From Salvia splendens (taxonomy: Eukaryota > Streptophyta > Magnoliopsida > Lamiales > Lamiaceae), in assembly GCF_004379255.2 (NCBI RefSeq), contig NC_056050.1:20205514-20269513 (forward strand): a DNA stretch of 64,000 nt. The letters run 5' to 3'. Shown one piece after another: positions 40,281-50,768 of the stretch. Both the position numbers and the translations under genes were made by a program. Position 1 is the stretch's first letter. The number at the start of each line of letters is the position of its first letter. The notes below the pieces were generated by a model. That model did not search any database and was not told the DNA's origin. It saw only the letters and a list, made by a program, of their open reading frames with translations.

Positions 40281-41040
40281 GCAGTTTTTGAGGGCCAGAG
40301 GTTAATTCTCCTTGTTTTAAGTAAGTTACAATCTTATTTCGTAGGCTAGTTTATACTATATGTTCAAACTACTGTTTCACAAATTTTTTGGCTTTTGCTC
40401 TGTATTTTAATGTCTAAATAACTCCAGTTTGTATGATGATGTGGTTTGGTGAGTCTTTGGAGTTATTGGTATTGTGAGGTTGTGTTGTTGATTTTGGGTC
40501 CATCCTATTTCTGTATAAACAGATCTTGTTCATTCTTATTTGCTACTTTCATCTGCATTAAGCTTTGTTTTTTGCTTGTGATTGTGTTTCTTTCTGTATA
40601 AACAAAATAGCTTATTTAATTACTAGTGTATCATGATAAACTCCCTGTGATTGAATAAAATACTTTTATTATAGCTCGCCATTTTGTTAATTATCACTTC
40701 ATATTGAATGAAATATCTATGTTTTTGTTTTTGATTAGTAATTACGTCCTGCAGTTGACTATACTCCATAAATTTCTGACCAATCAAATCATTATAAAAG
40801 ATTTTCATCCATAAAAAAGATGATGGAAATTCATAAAAGAAAATTGATCACCCATCTTTTTCTACCAGCATGGTGAACTACAGATCAAAGTAATTCTGCT
40901 GATGCAAATTTAACCTCAGTTGTGCTAGCTACAAAGTTTACTCTTTGTTTGTTAGAATGAGTGTGAGATGGCTTAAAAATTGATACACCCAAATAGTTTA
41001 TGGATGGTGGTAATTTTTAATTTAGAATCGCCTAAATGGC
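40281..41040. other. eIF4A 3' UTR and spacer
   Basis: The first 200-300 bp should be the eIF4A 3' UTR. No further gene was recognised. Confidence 0.45.
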
Positions 41041-41044
41041 TAGT

Positions 41045-41834
41045 GCGCAAACATGCATTTTCAAAGAAGAATTTTGAATCTCTTGTTAAGTGCGCAAACA
41101 TGCATTTTCAAAGTCAGATGGATTCCGCCGGACACGGGTTGGTTAAAGCTCAATATCAAGGAAGTGTGGACCCGGTCAGGCGCAGGGGCGGGAGGAATTT
41201 TCCGAGACGCTAGCAGCAACATTGTCCGAGGCTTTTTTCGGAAAGTGACAGCAGCGTCGGCTCTTGATGCGGAGCTGCAAGCACTTTCCCTCGGCCTTGA
41301 GATGGTTACAGGTAGTGGTAGAAAAGTGTGGATTGAATCGGACTCTAAAGAAGTGATCTCCTTAATTCAACACAACAAACCCGGGCCGGCACATCTACGA
41401 CATCAAACGACATTCATCCGAAACAAATTGAAGGAGGTTGTTGCCAAGTATTCCCACTGCTATAAGCCTATAACGTCAAAGCAGCGGAATATGCAGCGAA
41501 GCTAGGGAGTCCCGAGAATGGCCAGCAGGAATTTGACCGTGACACAGCCCCGACGATGATCAAAGCGTTGGCAAGAATGGATCAACTCAACATGCCGAAT
41601 TTCCAATTCCTAAGGCACTAGTAGGATGGTGAAGTTTGGTGAACATAGGCTGATCTTACTGTAATTTTTGAGGTGAGTAATTTGGTGTCACTCGCATGTG
41701 TGCGGAGAGGACAACAAATTACTCCCTACGTGGCCTCTATGTCACTTTTGGGCATAAAGCGTGTAAATGGTCTTTTATGATATGAAGGGATGAGAGACCC
41801 ACGAACCCTCTACCACAATGACGTTAAAAAAAAA
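41045..41834 (+). pseudogene. 5'-truncated LINE relic with RNase H domain
   Basis: A frame from 41053 to 41505 encodes an RVT_3-type RNase H of plant non-LTR retrotransposons: WIPPDTGWLKLNI, GGIFRDASSNIVRGF, ALDAELQALSLGLEM and WIESDSKEVISLI. The first catalytic Asp (normally LNxDG) is replaced by KE, so the enzyme is dead. A frameshift near 41470 moves the C-terminal part (KAAEYAAKLGSPE) to another frame, ending at the TAG at 41620-41622. About 200 bp of 3' UTR and a poly(A) run (41825-41833) follow, as expected for a LINE. A 48-bp-spaced direct repeat of GCGCAAACATGCATTTTCAAAG marks its 5' edge. It is not a functional gene. Confidence 0.7.
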
Positions 41835-42279
41835 GATGCTTCTATTCCGACAAATAAATTGAAAGTTCGAGTTAGCCGAGCACTATTAAAACCTAAACAA
41901 CTTTTTCAACATTTTTATCAAATTAATAATTTTATATGGTCGTATTGCTACTGGCTAGCATAGAAGTAATATTAATCCCCCTCTTGGGAAAAAAGCGTCG
42001 TGCAACCAACACGCTTTTGGTTCACTGAAACCGAATGAAAGAAAACGAAATATTGCATGTCAATGGAATATCAAAATTGTCAAAGCCGAAGTTATGAGTA
42101 TTTATTGCTTGAATAAATCAACGGAGACTGTGATAATCGACAGAGATCTTTGCCGCGTGTCGAAATCCACACATACTTCCCCTTCATTTATGCGCAATTG
42201 CATCGATCTCTGCACGCAGAAATATAGTAGAACACACTAGCAAAAAAAATTAAAATATAATAGTAATAATCAGGGAGAG
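41835..42279 (+). promoter_or_regulatory. Upstream region of the NIPA9-like gene
   Basis: No other gene lies here. It should hold the promoter and 5' UTR of the transporter gene. No convincing TATA box was identified. Confidence 0.35.
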
Positions 42280-45022
42280 ATGTGGGAATCAATTTGCTTA
42301 ACGATTGCGGCTACAGCCGGAAACAGCATTGGCAAAGTGCTCCAGAAAAAGGGCACCCTAATTCTCCCACCTCTCTCCTTCAAGCTCAAGGTATTCTAAT
42401 AAAGCTGTTTTCTGGTTTTCTGTTTAATTGATTTGGATGCATAAATTGGGGTGAAGATAGTCGTTTCTCTGTTAATTGGATTTTTGGTATGTAAAAAATG
42501 TGATCTTTTTTATCTATTTTTATCGATTACCTTTGCATTGTATTGAATGAGCTTATTTATAGGCGTTTCTCTTTCTTAAATGTGTGTGTTGTGTCTGTTT
42601 GTGTAATTCCATATGTTTGAAATGAACTTATTTTGTGTGAAATTTTGATATTTGATTTATTCTCGTTTTCTGGGGAATTTTCCTTTATAATTTGTCTATG
42701 CATCTTTGTATGTATGTTGTTGTTTGTTTACATTTGTAATTGCCAAAATCCATTGTTTAGAAAATGTATGGAATTCTTACAGTAGAAATCTAACTCTTTC
42801 AGCTGTGTTATGCTGAATGCAAACTGATTATATCGATTATTGGAGACTCTCGATGAATTATCGGGGACCATTGGTGATCTCTATTGTAATATTTCAGTTA
42901 AGTGTCCAAGTTTTAGTAATGTCACATGTATTAGCTTTAGGCTGTCTTTGATGAAATTGTTCCCAAGTATGTTCCAACTACGAATATAAGCCACTAGTTT
43001 TGGTAACGAGGGTGTGTTTCGGAACTTCCCTGTGGTCCATATAGTAGCAGTAGCCGTTGATCTTGAAGTAAGGAACTGGTTCAAACTCGTGTTATAGCCC
43101 TTGCTGTCCTCATTGACAAGAAACATGGAAAGAAATTGCCACTGTATGCTCGTATGTTGATGAATATATTTACGATGCATCTAATTCAGATTAAAGTAGA
43201 ATAGTTATGATAAGGGGATCTGTATTTTCAGGTGATAAGAGCATATGCTTCTAACAGTCCTTGGATAATTGGATTCTTGATGGATATTTTTGGGGCCATC
43301 TTGATGTTGCTCGCACTATCTCAGGCTCCTGTAAGATCTCTGAACCTACACACGTTGAGTTATTTACAGAGCCTGTAGATCATGATGGTGGCTCTTATAT
43401 TGAAATTTTTTGAATGTAGGTATCGGTGATTCAACCTGTTTCTGGCTGCGGACTTGCCATTCTCTCAGTGTTTTCTCATTTTTATCTAAAAGAGTTCATG
43501 AATGCCATCGACTGGATCGGAATTGCTTTGGCTGGTATTGGCACTATAGGTAATGTAAGTCGATATATTATTCATATCACTATTTTTTACGACCCTGTCT
43601 CTGATTTGTTGCGTTCTTTGCATCCAGGTGTTGGTGCTGGAGGAGAAGAACAAAATTCACCATCCATCTCAATTATGTATTTACCATGGCTGGCATTTGT
43701 TGTAGTGCTCGTGTTTGTAGGTATCTTACCTTATTCTTCTAATTGGTATTTGCTGGTTGATGTCGGATAATGTTGAAAATATTATAAACATGCCTATCTG
43801 GTATTCAAAAGTTGAATAGTACTGAATTTGCTTGATTTTTCTTAGGCACCTATATCGTACTATGATTCTGGTTCGACTATCATTGTATAGTTGTTCCCGT
43901 TTTGTTTGTTCCAATTAATGATATGCTTAAACATTGCTTCTTTTGACTTCCCTTGTAACACAGCCATCCTACGTAGATTACTCGATTCTTTACCACCTAA
44001 CATCTAATATTGTTTGCTTCTTTTAGGTTCTTCTTAATGGATGGCTTCGTGTGTATAGACGGCAAAGAAGAGAACAAGAGTTGGTATAGTTAAACATTAT
44101 GATTAATGATATCGTCTTAATGAAGTGCTTTATTAGTCTCATGGGTCTGAATAGTCTGCTTTTCAAACTTGCAGATGCAATACGAAGTGGTCGAGGAAAT
44201 CATTTATGGCTTGGAGTCCGGAATCCTATTCGGGTAACTCTCTTGAACTCAACCATTACTTGTTTCTTCAGATTCTTCTAATACTTGTCATCTTACGAGA
44301 AAAAAGAAACCCACGAAACGCAATTGCAGGATTGCATCTGTAATATCAAAGATGGGATTCTTGTTCTTGGAGCAAGGATCTTCCAAGTTATTGCTTCCCG
44401 TTTGTGTCTCGATCAGCATAACGTGCAGTGCCTCTGGATTTATTTACCAGGTAAGCCGAACACCACTCGATTTTGATCTTGCACGTTCGATCAGAGTCTC
44501 TTGAACATGTTCTAGATTATCTTGTTGTTTCATAATTATAACGTGTTCTTCGTTTCTGCTCTTGTAAAAAGACCCGTGGTTTGAAGCACGGAAGAGCAAT
44601 CGTCGTGTCCACGTGTGCAGCTGTTGCCTCGATCATGACTGGTGTGCTTTCCGGCATGTTTGCACTTGGCGAACAGCTGCCTTCGGCCCCCACATCTCGC
44701 CTATTGCTTCTCCTCGGATGGTATCCAAATCCACATTCTTTCATCTCTCGTGTCTCTCTCTCTTGTTCGGACTCTTTAAATTGTTAACTCCGTCTCGTGC
44801 AGGCTCTTCATCATCCTCGGAGTGATCCTGCTGGTATCTTCGTCAAGGTTGATGCAACACCTCCGGAGGCCGTGGAGACGCTTCACACGAGGCGGGATCG
44901 AGAGGAGTTTCGTCCAAAGGCAGGGGAGCTCGGCCCGTGCAAGGAACACAATCCCGAGCACCGTGATCCAAGCGAGCACGCTGCATCATTTGATACCGCC
45001 CCCTGCGAAAGCGAAAGCTTGA
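42280..45022 (+). CDS. NIPA9: Probable magnesium transporter, NIPA family (NIPA9-like)
   Basis: NIPA proteins are multi-pass membrane Mg2+ transporters of the DMT superfamily. Nine exons join in frame: 42280-42390, 43232-43330, 43420-43549, 43628-43716, 44027-44083, 44175-44233, 44330-44450, 44572-44720 and 44803-45022, giving 344 aa. The start ATG begins [20 protein letters not shown], and family motifs follow: [75 protein letters not shown], and [20 protein letters not shown]. About eight or nine hydrophobic segments are visible. The C-terminal tail is basic and Ser-rich, and cytosolic by inference. All introns are GT-AG and no defect was seen. Of plant NIPAs the sequence and length best fit NIPA9, but NIPA8 is close. 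Confidence 0.88.
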
Positions 45023-45735
45023 GCTATTTTGATTCGGTTCGAGTGTACAGTTTTATGTTGCGTTTTGGGGATTTCATAAAATGTTGAATAGACATAATTT
45101 TGAAATAGCTAAAGCCTAAAAATCATTGGAGAATACAATTTTATTTTTTCAGACCACAAATACAAAGATTTCTTGAATTTCCAATTGATTATTGGACCCA
45201 TTGTATATTTTTACAATGTTTACACAACGTTAATGACTAAACAAAACAAAATCAGCCCATGTACTATTTTTTACTTTATCAATTCATATATAGTAATAAT
45301 ATAAAAATACAATGCCTAACTCCCTAGCTTTAGCTTATTAAGTTAAACAGAATTTGTCATAGATTGGGGGAGTATTGATAACTTATTTTTGCATGCTTAG
45401 TTAATTTTCAACTTTGAAACAAGCATCTTATATTTGTTTTTTTACTAAAACTGATAATCTATTTATTACGAAAATAATTTTCAACGAAAATGACTAATTT
45501 TAGCCGTCAAAATTTAATGTTGTAGCTGAAATAAAGGCCCTAGCTCTCACCTGAATTCAAGCAATCCTCATCGAGGAAGTAAAAACCAAAACAACAATTT
45601 TCAAACCTCTAAAAAATAATTGAAATCATTTGTATATCTCCCACACAATTAATCAATCCAAACTTTTGTCGACGCTGAAAAAAAAACACCAGTGTCACCG
45701 GTTGCAAATTCATGAAACTTTTTTTCCCTCTAAAC
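45023..45735. other. NIPA 3' UTR and AT-rich spacer
   Basis: No gene recognised; it includes the 3' UTR of the transporter gene. Confidence 0.4.
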
Positions 45736-45900
45736 AAATGGGGAGAAGAAAAAAATCCGTAGGTTGTTCAAATTTAATCTCTTTCTCATCTTACTTCTTT
45801 ATTATGAAAGAAAAAATAAATATGATATTTTCTCGTACCGATATTTTTTCAAACAGTTTCATACTTTTGCGGCGTTCTTTTCCGCAAGAGACCGCCCGCA

Positions 45901-46431
45901 GTGGAGGATGACGACAGCAGCGAGGAATACCCAGATCCCTCCACCGCGAGCTCCGACGGCGTCCGCGGTGACGGCACCATGACGCCGGAGGATGTGGCCG
46001 CGAAGCCATGCAGCCCCGAGCAGACGCCGTCGCTGCCTATGCCGCCAGGAAACAGCCACATGCGGACGGTCTCCTGCAGCCATAACCTCCACCACCGCCG
46101 CACCAGTTCTGGAGTCTCGAGGCTCGTGTCGAGCATGAGCGTCCGAGTCATGGGCGGCAGTGGTGGGGCCGCGGAGAAGCCTTCTCCCCGGATAAGGGAG
46201 AGGGCGCGGATTTTCAAACACGAGGATTCGGTGTGGAAGAAGACGATAATATTAGGAGAGAGATGTAGGGTTCCCGAGGACGAGGACGAAGACGATGTTA
46301 AATTATTCGACGAGAAGGGGAATAAGATTATTACGTACCATCCCAAGTCGCATAGCGGATTGTTACAATATTCTAGGCAGAGTACATCTTTAGATGCAGA
46401 CCATGATTTTCGGACAAACTTGAAGTTGTAG
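45901..46431 (+). CDS. Small plant-specific protein of unknown function
   Basis: An open frame with high GC content and no stop from 45826 to 46431 encodes about 176 aa from codon 45901. Its C-terminal core contains EDSVWKKTIILGERCRVP, an acidic run, then FDEKGNKIITYHPKSH, a pattern I recognise from small uncharacterised plant proteins (W-K-K-T-I-x-x-G-E-K/R-C followed by a short YDxxGN segment). The N-terminal half is Ser/Pro-rich and low complexity. No signal peptide or membrane segment was seen. The start is uncertain: no in-frame ATG precedes 45979, so either translation starts there or 45901 follows an intron acceptor (CCCGCAG at 45894-45900) with the first exon upstream, perhaps near 45738. 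Confidence 0.65.
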   Translation: MEDDDSSEEYPDPSTASSDGVRGDGTMTPEDVAAKPCSPEQTPSLPMPPGNSHMRTVSCSHNLHHRRTSSGVSRLVSSMSVRVMGGSGGAAEKPSPRIRERARIFKHEDSVWKKTIILGERCRVPEDEDEDDVKLFDEKGNKIITYHPKSHSGLLQYSRQSTSLDADHDFRTNLKL

Positions 46432-46434
46432 ATG

Positions 46435-46780
46435 CATTATATTGTGTTGTATATACTTTTTCATGTCATGATTATAATTTTGTTGCATTTGGAATTTTGG
46501 TTGGTAGTTTGGATCATAATTTAGATTTCATTTGGATCATGTGAGGGATCTGTACACATTGATTTTTGTAAGTTGAATTTGAGATTAGAAACGGAAAGGC
46601 GATTGATCTAACGAAATTCATTTGTTAGTATCTGAGTTTTGATTTGTTTTACTAGTACTATTTTTTATTTTAGACAAAATCTGAGTTGCATAAAATTGTT
46701 GTGTTTTTGTTATAATGTAGAGCTTATTTTGGTTACGTAAAAAAATTTGTCCAATAAATCACACTTAGTGTTTATTATGT
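46435..46780. other. Probable 3' UTR and spacer
   Basis: AT-rich sequence after the small gene. No feature was recognised. Confidence 0.4.
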
Positions 46781-46787
46781 ATAATCA

Positions 46788-46996
46788 CTACAAAAACAAC
46801 GATTTCACCGATGAATCCTTTTTTAACAGCTCCATAATAGTTGTCGCTATCATTGCATATTGAGCTATAAAACGACGGTAATAGCTTGTAAGGCCGAGAA
46901 ATCCCCTCAATTGTTTCATCGTCTTGGGCGTAGGCCAAGCTACGATGACCTTTATTTCCGCTGGGTCGGCCTTGAGCTGTCGCATAGTAATCACAT
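46788..46996 (-). pseudogene. Gypsy reverse transcriptase fragment
   Basis: A short minus-strand frame encodes LKADPAEIKVIVAWPTPKTM, then LRGFLGLTSYYRRFI, the segment that joins RT to RNase H in Ty3/Gypsy pol. Nothing else of the element was found on either side. The gag-only element inserted at 46997 interrupts it. Confidence 0.75.
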
Positions 46997-49711
46997 TGAT
47001 ACGATTCTTCACTTAATTAGTTTAGATTTATTAAGATTTTGCATATCTTTACGTATATTTATTTCTTGTTCGATAAGTTAGGATTTAGTATTATAAATAG
47101 GGAAGAATGTGATCATTTGAAGCAATCAAGGAAATACAATATTAATCTTTTGCCCAACGACGAGTTGAGAATTTTCTTTACTAAGATCTCGCGCTGCCCG
47201 ACGGAGAGGAATTCCCGCGCACAGCCGGTTCTTGCTACCGCCGATCCTTCGTTAGGACGCCGGTAAAACGGGATACGACGTAGGGTCGTATCATCTGGTG
47301 CTTTCATCCGTGAACTCATGAGCCGTTTCCACAATAACGGTGAATCAGTGTGGGGCGTTAATCGCCCGGATACTTTCCCTAATGGTGCTTCTCGTCGGCC
47401 GAATTTCAACATCCGACGGAACGAGATCTTCCAGCGCCAGGAGATCGATGACGGCGAATTGGAGGGTCGTCCACAAGGAGATTTGCATCGCGATGATCCC
47501 ATGAATGAGAAACTTGATCGCATATTGGACAAGATGGAAAGGTTTGATCAATGGAAGGACGCGGCGGCTCGCCGCTTTGATCGTTTGGAGCCGGTGGCGT
47601 CGCGAGAGCGAGAAGCTTCTCTAGGGGTCGACGCGGCAGACGAGGAGGAATACGAGGAGTTCAGAATGAGGAAATCGGGGGAGAAGGGTTACCGCGCGAG
47701 AAACCCTAGTGTCGGCTTTCAAGAATTGGAGTCTGACGTGAGGGGTCGTCGCGCCGACAGGTTCAGCGGGAGCGCTGACTGGGAACCTCCAGGAAATCGA
47801 TATGGCCGCCCGGCGTTTGGTGGGTGGCAGCAGCAGTCAGACGCGCCGCCGTCGTGTTGGGACCCCCCCAACGATATAACCCAGCCGCGGCGGGGTTTGA
47901 CAAGAACCAGGTTTCGATGAAGCCTCCCAGATTCGATGGGAGCGAGGCAACAAATTGGATTGCCAGGGTTCAATACTACTTTAATCACGTCATGATGCCC
48001 GATGCCCAACGTCTTCACTATGCAGTTATGTTATTTGATCCGCCGGCATCTGAATGGGTCTTCAATTATTGCGCGAACAACGAGTTCGTAACTTGGCAGA
48101 AATTCCTGGAGGATGTACGTCACCATTTTGATCGTCAAAGCTTCAGAAATTTCCACGGCTTGATAGCAAAGTTGACACAAACAGGGACGGTACTGGAGTA
48201 CCATGACACGTTCGAAAAATATATGAATCGGGTGAAAGGGGTGCCGGAATCAGATCTGTTTACATTGTTCGTCGCGGGCCTTAAACCCGCCATGCAGGAG
48301 CGGCTGCAGCTGCACAGACCATCGTCCTTGGCAGCTGCTATGGCTCTAGCACTGGAGCTCGCAGATACGCAGGCTGACCGCTGGCACCAGCCACCGCAGC
48401 CGACAGCGACTCGTCGCCCCTGGCAGAACAGGGACGGTAGGGGTCCGACGGGAGTCCCCCCCGGGCAGCAGCCGCCCCAGGCATCAGGTGCTGTGGTTCA
48501 AACCCAGGGAGGTTCAGGCCGACCGACTGTTCAGATGAGACCCCTGATGGTTCAGGTTTCGCAGGCGAAGAAAGCGGAACGGGCTCGGATGGGCATGTGC
48601 TATTACTGTCCCGACAAATGGGTGATAGGTCATGTATGCAAACAACGTTTATTGTGTTACGCTGGAGAGAATGGAAGTGGGGATGATGGAGAGAATAATA
48701 AGTTGAAGAGTTATTCGCAAGAGCAGGAGGAGCTGAGGAAACAGATTGTGAAATCTCTGGAGGAAGAAGATGATGGTAGCAGTAGTGAATCAGAGGGCAA
48801 TGATGAAGAATCAATAAAAATTCCTAAAGTGGATGGTGATAATTCTACTAATGAGTCCGATTCCTTTGACAAGGATGGGAGTAAAAGTGAAAATTTTGAA
48901 GAAAAAGCAAAGATAACAAAAAATGCACTTCGGAACATTATTTCTTCATATTCTGGAAATGTGGATGGTGGTGATGATTCCGGATTGTCTAGAGGAAACA
49001 GCGATAAATCCATGCCAGGTGAAACATTTGGTGAGGAGTATTATGGTGCCGGGGATGTTGATCCGCAGTTTGGGACTGGTGAAGATGAAGATGAGAAGCT
49101 GCACATTGACAATGTTCTTTGGAATGCTTTGAATATGCTGTCGGATGATGATAAGGAGCTGCCATATGGAGGAGTTATGAAGTGCTTGCTAGCCACAAAG
49201 ACAGTTAACATCGGGCAAAACATGCCGGCAAAACCAGTTGTCTTCACAAATGTTCAGGACTTTGATGAGGATTACTATGTCGGGAGACGTTTGCCTATTT
49301 GGCGTGTGTTCGATCCAGGAGGAGACGCCTCACCAAAGCTTCTGCTACCGACTACCGTTGTTGCTTCGTAATTTCCATCTCGAGGACAAGGTGGATTTTA
49401 ACCGGGGGAGAGTTGATACGATTCTTCACTTAATTAGTTTAGATTTATTAAGATTTTGCATATCTTTACGTATATTTATTTCTTGTTCGATAAGTTAGGA
49501 TTTAGTATTATAAATAGGGAAGAATGTGATCATTTGAAGCAATCAAGAAAATACAATATTAATCTTTTGCCCAACGACGAGTTGAGAATTATCTTTTACT
49601 AAGATCTCGCGCTGCCCGACGGAGAGGAATTCCCACGCACAGCCGGTTCTTACTACCGCCGATCCTTCGTTAGGACGCCGGTAAAACGGGATACGACGTA
49701 GGGTCGTATCA
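46997..49711 (+). mobile_element. Gag-only LTR retrotransposon (TR-GAG type)
   Basis: LTRs 46997-47293 and 49414-49711 start TGATACGATTC and end CGTATCA, flanked by a perfect target duplication CACAT (46992-46996 and 49712-49716). The LTRs differ at about five positions in 297. Inside is a gag-like reading frame but no protease, RT or integrase, so it must use enzymes of another element. The primer-site region TGGTGCTTTCATCCG follows the 5' LTR, and a GGGGGAGAG polypurine tract precedes the 3' LTR. Plant elements of this design have been described as TR-GAG. Confidence 0.9.
47318..49371 (+). pseudogene. Gag protein with long acidic C-terminal extension, one frameshift
   Basis: The N-terminal frame (47318-47920) encodes a charged, Arg-rich region. 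A shift at about 47863-47900, where a run of seven C occurs, moves to the frame ending at 49371. That second frame holds the retrotransposon gag domain: KPPRFDGSEATNWIARVQYY, FNYCANNEFVTWQKFLEDVR, FEKYMNRVKGVPESDLFTLF. A CX2C...HX2C zinc knuckle (CYYCPDKWVIGHVC) follows near 48598. Beyond it are about 235 residues rich in Asp, Glu and Ser, ending in a less biased segment (ELPYGGVMKCLLATKTVNIG, then NVQDFDEDYYVGRRLPIW). This tail matches no retroelement domain I know. It may be a captured host sequence or element-specific. Whether the C7 run is a mutation or a functional slip site is unknown. Confidence 0.7.
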
Positions 49712-49716
49712 CACAT

Positions 49717-50768
49717 GCCCTAGATAGTCCACCGTGTGTCGCTGCAAAAGAGCATTTGGATAGCTTCACAAAAGAATTATGGACAACCAAGAAAGAAAGG
49801 ACCAGAGTGATGTGTTGTGCATGTAATTGTAACGTCACACTCTATATATGAGGATATTGTCAAAAAGAACAATGACGGACTTGTGAGGTAGCGGTTGGAA
49901 TATGCTATTAATGGTTGCCTAGAATGTAGAAGGTGCGTTTGTGAGACCCTAGTGGCACTACCTAAAACTGATAGTATCCTTCATAGTGGCGGAGCTACGG
50001 TGGGGCTAGGAGGCCATTGGGCCCCTCAACAATTTGAACTTTACCTATATACTTCCTTCGTTCCATAGTAGTAGGGGCGTTTCTTTTTGGCACGTGATTT
50101 AAGAAAAATTGTGGTAAGTGAGTTAAGTAAATGAAGAATAAAGTAAGAAATAAAAAATGTAGAAAGATGAAGAGAGAATAAAGGAAGAGAGAGTAAAGTA
50201 AAAGAGAAAAATGTGTTGACTTTTTTTATAAAAGGAAATGACTCCACTATTATGGAACGTACCAAAATGGTAAAATGACTCCACTAGTATGGAACAGAAG
50301 GAGCATAACATATGCATACAAACCACTCTACAATTATTTGGTTCTAGCCTTTCATCGTTATTTTTCTCGCGAGATTTCCCTTCGTTTTCATTACGGTGGC
50401 CGGTTGGTCGTCTCCCGAACAACTGAACAAAGACTTTCCATCATGCATTGTAACTCCAATTATCATATATGGATACAATGAACAATATCTTTTTTATTAC
50501 TTTTGATATTTTACGAAGCTAGATATTGACGAGGAAATGCAACTAATATCTGAAGGCTATATAGCTGTTTAAAAATATGAAATTCGTCGGAATTGCATTC
50601 CGAGACAAAGATTTCAGTTTTCAAGATTACCTCTATTATATTATTCTACATGCATTGTACAAACAAACACTAACGAGCTAACATTTCTGAACTGCAACCC
50701 TTCAGCTTCCACCTTCGCCAGATGCCGGTCTTTGGAGTTAAGAGATGAAGAAGAACTAAGCTTTTTAA
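49717..50768. other. Intergenic region with a degenerate MITE
   Basis: A Stowaway-like element spans about 50052-50303, with left end CTTCCTTCGTTCCATAGTAG and right end ACTAGTATGGAACAGAAGGAG. No gene was recognised. Confidence 0.5.
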
